From: Kalmusia sp. IMI 367209
Lineage: Eukaryota > Ascomycota > Dothideomycetes > Pleosporales > Didymosphaeriaceae
Assembly: GCA_027946365.1 (NCBI GenBank)
Contig: JAPEUQ010000004.1
Location: forward strand, 1,736,001 to 1,800,000
Direction of reading: 5' to 3'
Length of the DNA: 64,000 bases
A program made the translations under genes and the position numbers. How positions within the stretch are numbered: position 1 is the first letter of the stretch; every line of letters starts with the position of its first letter. Under the pieces are notes generated by a model that saw nothing but the letters and a program-made list of their open reading frames with translations, searched no databases and was not told the DNA's origin. Shown here in pieces: positions 47,291-56,439 of the stretch.

Positions 47291-50200
47291 TTACACACCA
47301 CGGAACTATTCAATGTTAGCACGTCCTCGACCACGAACCTTGAAATAAGGGTCAGACTCACCATCCTAACAATCAAGAACCACATCGCTCCAATAAACCT
47401 GAACAAACTCAATCCGGCCACACTCCAGAGCACGACCGCTAGATAGATAGTCGCAGCATCGTTCTTCTTCTGCGCCGCTTCATCCGGGTTCGACACTGTA
47501 ACTTCCAGTCCACCAGTCTGCAATACTGCTGCACAAAGTGCCAGATTGCAAAACATCCAGAAGAGCACGACACCGGAACGGAAGCCCTTGTAATAGTCTT
47601 CTTGCTTATCCGAGTCCGACACGACCTTTTCCGGCTCTTTGTATTTTGTAGAAAAGACTTGAATCTCTGCTTCGTACTGCGTGTTGAGATCGGCATCGTC
47701 AGTCGGAGCGTGAATCTCGGCCTTTCCGTCTGCTTTCGTCGTAACGGAGGGCAGCTTGTCCGGCTTGGTATCGCCCTTTGTACCCCACGTAATGTCGTGC
47801 GTATTACAGAATGCGTAGACGTTGAGAATGTTGATGTAGGTCGGCGTCATGAGAAGATATTGAATGAAACATGTGAGCATGTGCCAAGGATCCAGGAAGA
47901 GGATTGATACGACAAGCCACATAAGGTACGTCGAAGCAAGCGATACTACTAGGGTGAAGAAGATCTTATCCGCAAAAATGTCGCCGACGTTGAAGCCTTT
48001 GTTGGTTTTGATCTGCTCTTGGACTGACCTGACCGTGATGAATATCGAAGCGAACATGAGATAAGCCATGATGATGCACCAAAAGTACACCATGCTCATG
48101 TACCACCTGTTTGATCCTTGCGGTCGATTGCCAAGCGCGAGAATAAAACAAGTGATCAGTACTCCAATGTATAACCATTCGAAGACGATGAAGAGAACCT
48201 TTCCAGCCGTACCAATTTCCGTGGAGAGCGATTTGGTCAGGATGACAAAAACCAGGAAGAAGTTACCGAGAGCGAACCAGGCGAAGAGCATGTTGATTGT
48301 TTGATACAAGAATTCGACGAGGAACATCATCTTCCGTATGAATGAGTGGTCACTTCGGAAGATATCAAACGAGTGGGCCAGAGCGTATACGGCAGCAAAA
48401 AAGGAACCGTTCAGCCATCGCCTTCGCTGCAAGATGAAGTCGGCCATTTCAACGGGAACGTCGGTTTCGCCATTGGCGGACTTGACGTACTGCAGGATCC
48501 AATGACAATTCCTCTTGGAGACCAGTTCGAAACAGAGAATACGATCTTCGGCGAGATACATGTTTGCCGTGAAAATGCCAGCATTCGTGCCGTGCATCTT
48601 CTCACCAAGGAAATACTTCTCCAAGGGCCCGACACCCGTTTTGTCGTTCTGAAGCGCTACATAGCGGTAGGCCGAAAAGGCTCCAGGAAGCACAGAAATG
48701 AAACCGAATGCGGACTCCAGTGGTTTGTCCAAGATATTGCTCATCTTGTACTCAAAGTTCTGCGTCGCCACAAGTGGGTTCAGCAGCTTCTTTCCGTGTA
48801 CCAACATGGCTTTGATTTCACCGCAAGCGCCGGCGCACATGGGTTCTAAATCAAATGCCTTCCAGAGGTGGTAAATGGAGTCTTTCCCGGGCTTCGTTCC
48901 AGCATCAATCAGAACGCAGATGTTAGGATCCAGAACCGACCCAAAAGCCTGAAAAAACCATCTGTGCGAATTGATCTTTTTCTGGTTCTTCTCTTTCAAG
49001 CAGAAGAGCATCTGCACAGGGGTATTGCCTTTCTTGACGCCCACAACACCCTTTTTTATGTCGAGCGTCATTTGAGTAGTGTACTATCATATCGTCAGTG
49101 CTGTCCACCCAAATTGGCCTAGAAATTGTAGCTACCTCATAGATATGAGCGGTCACGTCCTTGCCGTTGACCTGCTGTTTGGCAATGCCGTCTTGGTAGA
49201 CACCGAGCGCTGCCAGCACAGCCCGCGTTCTCGGATTGATTTTAGCACGTCCATCGCTGACGACACATACCACAATCTTCTTCCATGCGTCCTTGCCCCA
49301 CGTCTTGCTATTTGTGCGCGAATTCATATACTCGATGTTCTTGATCACACCAATCATTGTGCGTGCGAACAGCTCATCCTCCTCGTTGTACATGGTGACG
49401 ACAATGAAAAGCTCAGTATGCCTTGGCTTGGCAAATAGCTTCTGTCGCAGCGTAAAACGCTCTGCGTCGAAATCATTGGGGTCGCAAGTGGCAGCTGAGT
49501 AGCGCATATGCGTAAACTCATCGCGCTCGGGAGGCTGCGCATGCTGGACCTGGTTCAGCAACCGTGGCGGGATTGGGCAGTCGAGCACCAAATTTCCTTT
49601 GAACAGCTGAACCTCTTTGACCGTCTTCCACCGTTTTATGGGTGCCGGACTCGGCGTGGGGTGTGGTTCGTCGTGGAACGGATTCTCAGGATGAAGACTG
49701 TGATCATCGTGAATGTCGTCATGATCGATCGGTGTCTGCGGATCCGGCCCATATGAGTTTGCGCCCTGTATCATGGGTCTCCTGTCGTCATCTTGCCAAT
49801 AGTGATCGGGCTGCGCGCCGTATGGATGCGGGCTCTCATCGTGCGGCGAGGGATCGTACGGCGGGTTGAAATACGCATCGTGATGCGCCTGAGGATCGAG
49901 CGAGTAACTGGTGTCCTGGCGATGCGGGTGCGGCGTGTAGTCGTCGTGATAATCGTTCGGACCGTAGGGGATGTTTTCGACCGAATACTGCCCCTTGTCA
50001 ATTGTATGTTACTTGTTTATTTCCAACACATGGCAACATACGCTCGGTTGTAGCTGAAGCCTATCCCCTGGCGTGCCAGGGCCTGGCCCAGGTCCCATGG
50101 GAATTTCTAATGGGCCGGCTTGCGAATGCGAAAAGTTATCAAGCTGATAGTTCTGTAGAGGATGCCCTGGCGAGGGCGAGCGGCCTGGCCGTCGCGGGTC

Positions 50201-50464
50201 CATGGTTGGAGGATAATGCTCCTCGTCTGCGTAACTCTGCGATTAGCGAATGTATACAGCCTCTGTACGTATAGCGATGGTTGTTAAGTAAATGGATATA
50301 GCGTTGCGCCGATGGGGATGTGAAGCGTGGACAAGCCGACTCGTTGGGTGCAGGAATGATATCAAGCGAGGCAGGCGCAGTCCAGGGCCACGCGGCATGC
50401 GCAGTGTAATGAGCTTTCTGGGAAGATGCAAAGAGAACGTACCTAGGCGATTGTAGCCAGACAT
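47291..50464 (-). CDS. Chitin synthase, division 1 (class I-III)
   Basis: Five exons in transcription order: 50464-50443 (22 nt), 50226-50042, 49993-49136, 49083-47362 and 47305-47291 (15 nt, including stop), about 933 aa. The N-terminal 200 residues are Pro/His/Asp-rich and disordered. Next comes the chitin-synthase N-terminal region ([20 protein letters not shown]) and the GT2 catalytic domain ([47 protein letters not shown] and the QRRRW signature in [11 protein letters not shown]), followed by about seven membrane segments. The 15-nt terminal exon restores the usual FRGV ending (RMFRGV). The enzyme polymerises UDP-GlcNAc into cell-wall chitin at the plasma membrane. The exact class (I, II or III) is not settled by eye. 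Confidence 0.92.
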
Positions 50465-51436
50465 TGTGGAGGGGAGATGCCTGGCTGCTTTGGTGCGTCT
50501 TCAAACGTCCCTGACAGCGGCGGGAAAATGAGATCACCCGGACAAGGCCTTGTTTACGTATGACAGCACAACCCAGCGAATGTCGACGCTGTGCTTGATG
50601 ATCCTCGACGTCGATGCGCTTTGCGGCTAGGCTGTTGGTTTCAGATGTGTTTTGTGGAGACGGATACAGCGCGATTGTTTACCCCGGCAACGGCTGCAAC
50701 GGCTGCAACGGCTGGTGGCAGCACAAGGTGCGAGGAAACACAGCGCAGAGACGCGGAGGAGAAGGGACTCGAAGGCGAGATCTCACGAGAATGTTTACTC
50801 GGCTCGAGTGCTTTTGAAGAACCCGCCTCGTTCAGCCGCCGTTTTCCTGCTCAGCACTGACCTGAAACCTGGTTGGCGCCCCCTGCAACAGACGTCGCTT
50901 TCTTGCGCCACACGCGCACCGCCGCAACCCCTCCACACTTCGTGACGAACCCGTTCTAAATATACAACTAGCAGCCTTGCATTACGCGGCAACATGATCT
51001 CATCGGCATCCGATTTTTTGAATATCGATCAGGTTGAAAGAACATTCGACGATGGAATTGATTGCCTCTTGCCTCTTGCCATTTGCCGCTCGCATCTTGC
51101 TGCTTCATCCTCGTTCATCGCACAAGGGTCAGCTTGGGCATGGGGCGTGCGGCTGATTTGTCTACATTGGGGCCGCAGTAACGAGCAAGGCGATATTCAG
51201 GCTAGCGTCGTGAAGGAGGCTTATGGACCGGTCAGTTGCGACTCAGTTGCTTCCGTGATATTTCCGTGCGTACGAAGCAAAATACGCCCTTTGTCAACAA
51301 GTGTCGATGGTGGGAATCCCTAGGGCTAGCCTGTGGCTCTTGGACATGTCCTCCTACGGCATGCGATCTATCTTTTCTACAGGGGTATCAAAATCATCTT
51401 CCATCGCTTCTAAGCATCCGCATGCAAACATGAACC
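50465..51436. other. Intergenic, upstream of chitin synthase
   Basis: No gene is supported. A 9-bp unit (GGCTGCAAC) is repeated about three times at 50685-50714. Confidence 0.4.
50685..50714. repeat. Short tandem repeat, 9-bp unit GGCTGCAAC
   Basis: About three copies in tandem, the first and last partly degenerate, about 220 bp upstream of the chitin synthase start codon. Confidence 0.75.
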
Positions 51437-52074
51437 TCAACTCAGCTCGCCGTTCTCTAATGCCTCCAAAAACGCCTTAGAGAACCTCACCGCTTGCTCA
51501 TAAGCCGCTGTAAAACCATCATTCCCGCCATAGTACGGATCCTGCACCTCCTCACCCTTCCCACCCCTCCTCTTCTTCCCTCCAAAGTCTCCAAATAGCA
51601 TGACCTTCCCGACGCCATCCTCGCCACCCTTCCGTTTCACCTCCCGCGCACGCAGCTCCAACAAGTCCTCTAAATTGTAATCGTCCATGGCCAATATGTA
51701 GTCGAACTCTGCAAAGTCTGAGGATGGTCGAAATTTTCGCGCAGCGTGTGTGTACGTGGTTATACCCTTCTTTCTGAGCGTCTGCATGGTGCGTGAGTCG
51801 GGGTCGTCGCCGACGTGATATGCGCCAGTGCCGCAGGAGTCGATCTTGCGAATGAGAGGATGGGACGAGGCGAGAGGTGGGCGGGTCAGAGACTGAAAAA
51901 CTCCCTCGGACATTGTCGAACGACCTGGTCAGATTAGCTGAGATGCACAAGGCGGCGGTTGGTGTGCTACAGACAGATGTTTCCCAAGCAGACGAACAGG
52001 ACCGACACCCCATTTTGGAACGCATTGGAAGGCACAGCTGCCACATTGGCGGTTGCTACTTCCCCTGCAGTCAT
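51437..52074 (-). CDS. LTP1: Low-molecular-weight protein tyrosine phosphatase
   Basis: Two exons, 52074-51975 and 51924-51437, about 195 aa. The intron has a weak GTCTGT donor but restores the catalytic P-loop across the junction: VSVLFVCLGNIC joined to RSTMSEGVF, giving the C-x5-R-S signature. The general-acid aspartate sits in the loop VQDPYYGGNDGF. The middle reads IDSCGTGAYHVGDDPDSRTM and FAEFDYILAMDDYN, as in the family. These cytosolic enzymes dephosphorylate phosphotyrosine and small phosphate esters. The start ATG at 52074 adds about 22 residues before the first strand. A Lys/Gly-rich insert (FGGKKRRGGKGEE) precedes the DPYY loop. Confidence 0.88.
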
Positions 52075-52390
52075 TATATAGGGCTGGTAAGGGGTGGTGC
52101 GAGTATGGAGGGTGTGTTGAGTGAGTATTCAAATGTTCATCGTGTCGGGCCGGCCCAAATCGTGTATCGGCAGGGCCCGATGACGCTGCGGGGCACCCCG
52201 GTTCTTCATCAAAGCTCTCTACTAACCTCGCCATATATATATCCACCGAAACCACACAATTGGTCTTCTACGCAGCAATTTCCCGCTACATTCTGGATAC
52301 ACTCTCTATACGCTGTCATAGCAAGCCACATTTCGAACACAACCACACCATCCTCGTCCCACTTCGAGCTTCAAGCTTCATGATAGCTGT
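52075..52390. promoter_or_regulatory. Divergent promoter interval (LTP1 / HIU hydrolase)
   Basis: A 316-bp gap between divergent genes. An alternating AT tract (52232-52243, CATATATATATC) could serve as a TATA element for either gene. Confidence 0.45.
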
Positions 52391-52886
52391 ATGCCCAGTT
52401 CGTCAGTGATAACGAAGCGTCTCGAAGCACTTTCAAGTCACTTGGCTTCCTCCCAATCACCTACAATCTTATCGTCGCAGATGTCGGCCGAAAAGAAGCC
52501 CCCAATAACCTGCCACGTCCTCGACACGACGCTCGGCCGCCCCGCCGCCTCTATCCCCGTCACACTCACCCTGCACAACCCACCCTCTTCGCTGAGTCAA
52601 TCTCTGACTTTCAGCGCAACAACGAATGCAGACGGCCGCGTAACGTCATGGACTCCGTCGTCGCCATTTAGCGCCGATAGTCTGGAAGTCATATTCAAGC
52701 GCGAGGGCGATCAGAAGTACAGCTTGACATTCAACACGGAAGAATACTTTGGACAGAGAGATGTGAAGACTTTTTTCCCAGAGGTGGAGGTCAAATTTGT
52801 GGTGAGGAACGAGGCAAAGGGGGGAGCATTACCATGTACCTGTACTGCTAAGTCCATTTGGTTATACGACGTATAGGGGTTCGTAA
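52391..52886 (+). CDS. 5-hydroxyisourate hydrolase (transthyretin-like), frameshifted near the 3' end
   Basis: The family acts in purine degradation in the peroxisome, hydrolysing 5-hydroxyisourate made by urate oxidase. The start at 52391 is favoured because residues 10-18 read RLEALSSHL, an exact PTS2 peroxisomal targeting nonapeptide (R-L-x5-H-L). The enzyme domain begins at ITCHVLDTTLGRPAASIPVT with the catalytic histidine and arginine, and continues to FFPEVEVKFVV. As written the frame ends at 52876 in unrelated sequence. The +1 frame after a run of six G (52819-52824) reads HYHVPVLLSPFGYTTYRGS and stops at 52884-52886, which is the family's C-terminal signature including the active-site YRGS. 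One G fewer would give an intact protein of 164 aa. Confidence 0.85.
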
Positions 52887-53537
52887 GCGGCTGGTATGGC
52901 ATACGAGACAGACTAGAGGGCCTTAGAAACTCATGATGGATTTATATGATGACGCAGTAAGCAGTAGAAGATTGAATGTTTAATCCATCGTTTCACATCC
53001 ATCCACTCTTGGCTACTCTTCTTCCACGTCCATATCGATGCTCAGAAAGCTCGTACAGAAATGCGAATGAGGGAGCAGAAAGTTGGAGGGTAGAAGTAGG
53101 TGTGGGTGACCACACGACATGCAACACAGAAGTAGAGCTTCTGTAGAAATATGTAGAGGAGGGAATCAGGATTCATATACGGGTCGAGGGTAGGAATGGT
53201 TGTATGTTACTCTATGAGAGAAATGTGAGGATAGTGGAGTGTCGATGGGAGTGCATGGTAGGTGGAGGTTTGTGGTTGAATGTCGACACGTGCACCAAAT
53301 AGTGTATGCCATGGAACACGGCTATGTTGTAGATATCGTTTTCATATCGGTTACTAAAGGGAGGACGAATGGCCGTTGATTAGTCGAACATGCAGGCTGA
53401 AACGAAGAGCGCCATTACACCCAATTGGGGGCTGAGTTGGTGGGGTACCAAAGACATTACTCCACTGCATCATTTCACAAGCAGCATAGAACCACGACAA
53501 CCAGCAATGAGTGAGGACCGCAACGTGCAGTCCGGAA
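52887..53537. other. Intergenic, upstream of the HET gene
   Basis: No gene is supported up to about 53500. The final stretch includes an alternative start for the HET gene (ATG at 53507) in a different frame. Confidence 0.35.
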
Positions 53538-56078
53538 ATGCTGTTCCTACGAGCACCGACCCTACAGACGGCAGCAAAAAGAAACCCCGACGCCCTCCTG
53601 GGCTCGTCTTGGGACGAAACCCTGCTCAAACCGGTAAACCGGGATCCCGAAATAAACCCAAACGAGATATTAGACTGTAGGATATGCAACAAGAGCTTAC
53701 CGAAAAATCCTCAACTTTGCAAAGACTGTCAGATTTGGAACGATGCACATCACGTGTTCGAATGTTTGCGAGAGGGCAACATGTGGGACGAACGACCGAT
53801 TCTTACCGTCCAGGAGGTGCTTGCACGCAAAGGATGCATGTTCTGCTACGAGATGGGCAAATCAATTTCGCTTAAGTTTAAGACTAACGACATAGCTATA
53901 CAACAAGAGCTTCTTAAGTTGGAGGTGCGTAACTATGGACCCTACTGTTTGGAACAGGACATGCTCAACGAACTCAATTCGGGACTGCTTGGAAAGTACG
54001 GGAGGCATAAAATCGATCCCGATGATCTTCGACTTGCTCAATCATTGAAGCCAACTCAGGACGAAACCGCAGATATAGAATCTCGGATACGAATTGTAGT
54101 CTATCTGGTCCTGACAGCCCCTCCTGGCTCGCTGCTTCGTGATCACTTTCCAGAACTCGACAGCTATAAGAGTTCAGGTACCACCGATAAGTCAATGGCG
54201 GGTGGGTTCAATCGTGGTGTTCATAGAGTCGCTCCAGATGATGGCCCTGGGCTTTTACAACCTACCATTGGGCTGCAACTCGACGTCCAGTACGAAAATG
54301 ACAAAACAGGGTTGCTCTCGGTAAAATTTTGGGAGCATCTCTACATAGAGACTTCACTTCTGTCAAGCTGGCTGCAGAAATGTAACACACATCACCAAAC
54401 ATATGGTTTTACTGGTAAGACATGCAAGCTGGGAGGTGAACAATTACCACTTCCCGCCGGTTTCAAAGCAATCGACACTTACCGGCTTTGTATCGCCGAC
54501 TTGGATAGCACGCCGCTCCCTTGCTACGCAGCTTTAAGCTACACATGGGGCGCAACAGCTGGAGTCAAAGAACTGCAGCTCGAGCAGTGCAACCAAGACG
54601 AATTGAACAAAGAAGGTGCACTGCGCAACTGCAGTGGCATCCCAGACGTCATTCTTGATGCCATTACGCTATGTGCAAACATGGAGCAGCAGTATCTTTG
54701 GGTGGACAGACTTTGCATCGTCCAAGACGATCTGGAGTCAAAGATGCACCAGATCAATGCAATGGACCGCATCTACCACTTGGCAAGTTTTACCATTGTA
54801 GCTGCCGTACCTCTCGGTGTCGGTCTTCCCGGAGTGCCAGGGCGGCCCCGAAAGCCCAGTCTTTGCAATCACAGCCGGCGTTTCCATTCTAAAATGCGTT
54901 GCATCAGCGACAACTTCAAGCTGGCGGTTTTAGACTCCTTTTGGAATACACGCGGCTGGACGTACCAAGAGCGAATATTGTCTAGACGCGCCATCTATAT
55001 CACCGAATGGCAAGCTTACTTTGTCTGCAATCGTGGCGCCGAGCAGGAAGATATCGGCGAATTCGGTGCGAGCTATAACCCGTGGGATCTACATCGTTTC
55101 TCCATGTATGTATCCACTGTTGCAGACTACACGTCGCGAAATCTCACATTTGGGTCGGATATCTTGAACGCCTTTGCAGGAATTGGGAACCGATTTGCTG
55201 CCGCCATGCAAAAGCCCCTATGCTACGGCCTCCCAGAGCGATATCTTACCCGAGCACTGCTTTGGGAGCCTGGCGAGGTGTTCGAGAGAAGAGAAGAGGT
55301 CCCAGACATCCCGAGCTGGGCATGGGCAGCTTGGAAAGGAAGGGTCAGGTACGAGATAAATTCGCGGGTGGACAAGCTAAGCACCGGGACATTAGTGCGC
55401 TTCTACTTTGCGGATCCTGCTCGTGGCTTGCGGCTTGTAGAGGCGGATGAGCTATGGTTCTGGAAAGAAATGCACTTCGATACGTTCGAATCGCTACCAC
55501 TTATCGACCCTCTGTATCCCGAAATGAGGTTCATGCCCGACTCACAAGAATCAGAAGCCGCATGGCGTGCTTGTCCACAGAGTCCATGGACAGTGGCCTC
55601 GCATAGCCTGAACGAAGTCCATCTTCCAACAACGTTGCAGCAGCACCCAAACGCTCTCGTTTTTCGCACCACTTCCGCTATGGTGTCCCTGGCGCCACCG
55701 GGTTCGCGCAACTACGTCGAAACCCCTGGCTTTGTCAAACTAGACATCACCGCCGACGACTCATCCGTCATTGGCCAACTGGCGCAGGTTCCATTGTCAT
55801 GGCTGGATGATACCCTCAACACTCATGCCCACCACGAAATCATCGTTCTCGCAGCTGGAATCGCCACAGAGCCCACGCGGTACGCGCAGACGCACCCGAC
55901 ACTCCACGTCTCGGGCGATATACAACAGCCACGATCGACAGAAAGTCCGTGGTATTTGCATGTTATGCTCATCAAGCGCGATCAGTCCGGAGTTGCGGAG
56001 AGAGTTTCAATTGGAACAGTGGAAATGGACTCTTGGAAGCAATGTAAACCGGAATGGTGTACTGTGGTCCTTGTCTAG
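53538..56078 (+). CDS. HET-domain protein
   Basis: One long exon of about 846 aa from the first in-frame ATG. Near the N-terminus are paired cysteines (CRICNKSLPKNPQLCKDC, later CMFC) suggesting a small zinc-binding element. The HET domain lies at roughly residues 330-500: ALSYTWGA, then WVDRLCIVQDDLESKMHQIN, MDRIYHLASFTIVAA and the RGWTYQERILSRRAIYIT block. HET proteins mediate vegetative incompatibility and related cell-death responses in fungi, and many paralogues have no known partner. The start is unclear: an ATG at 53507 opens a basic AT-hook-like frame (KKKPRRPPGL ... GSRNKPKR) that ends at 53680, right where the main frame becomes cysteine-rich, so a shift or unrecognised splice may join them. 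Confidence 0.82.
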   Translation: MLFLRAPTLQTAAKRNPDALLGSSWDETLLKPVNRDPEINPNEILDCRICNKSLPKNPQLCKDCQIWNDAHHVFECLREGNMWDERPILTVQEVLARKGCMFCYEMGKSISLKFKTNDIAIQQELLKLEVRNYGPYCLEQDMLNELNSGLLGKYGRHKIDPDDLRLAQSLKPTQDETADIESRIRIVVYLVLTAPPGSLLRDHFPELDSYKSSGTTDKSMAGGFNRGVHRVAPDDGPGLLQPTIGLQLDVQYENDKTGLLSVKFWEHLYIETSLLSSWLQKCNTHHQTYGFTGKTCKLGGEQLPLPAGFKAIDTYRLCIADLDSTPLPCYAALSYTWGATAGVKELQLEQCNQDELNKEGALRNCSGIPDVILDAITLCANMEQQYLWVDRLCIVQDDLESKMHQINAMDRIYHLASFTIVAAVPLGVGLPGVPGRPRKPSLCNHSRRFHSKMRCISDNFKLAVLDSFWNTRGWTYQERILSRRAIYITEWQAYFVCNRGAEQEDIGEFGASYNPWDLHRFSMYVSTVADYTSRNLTFGSDILNAFAGIGNRFAAAMQKPLCYGLPERYLTRALLWEPGEVFERREEVPDIPSWAWAAWKGRVRYEINSRVDKLSTGTLVRFYFADPARGLRLVEADELWFWKEMHFDTFESLPLIDPLYPEMRFMPDSQESEAAWRACPQSPWTVASHSLNEVHLPTTLQQHPNALVFRTTSAMVSLAPPGSRNYVETPGFVKLDITADDSSVIGQLAQVPLSWLDDTLNTHAHHEIIVLAAGIATEPTRYAQTHPTLHVSGDIQQPRSTESPWYLHVMLIKRDQSGVAERVSIGTVEMDSWKQCKPEWCTVVLV

Positions 56079-56439
56079 CAAACTCAAGAGCCCAACTTGA
56101 GTCTTCAAGCTGTGCTGCAATTCAGCAGCCCATCTTTATACGTGTCCGATGGGCTGAAGCAATGGGAGGCATGCTCTTATATTTCCAAGCGACGATTCAA
56201 TGATGGGCCAGTAATTACTAGGTGAGAGATAATAAGTGATATGATGGTGCTTCTCAGCTACACTAAGGTTATCATGCGTTCTTGCGGTTAAAAGGCTCAA
56301 GTGAGTCCTACATTCTTTTGCAACGCGATCCTACACAACAATTCTAGTAGCACTTGCAGCTACAGTCAATGCTCCCAGAAGTAAACATATAGCTGATGCT
56401 TGTGAAAACCTTCATTGGAACGAGTCTAATACGCAGCCC
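56079..56439. other. Convergent intergenic
   Basis: It holds the 3' flanks of the HET gene and the peroxidase gene. No feature is supported. Confidence 0.4.
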
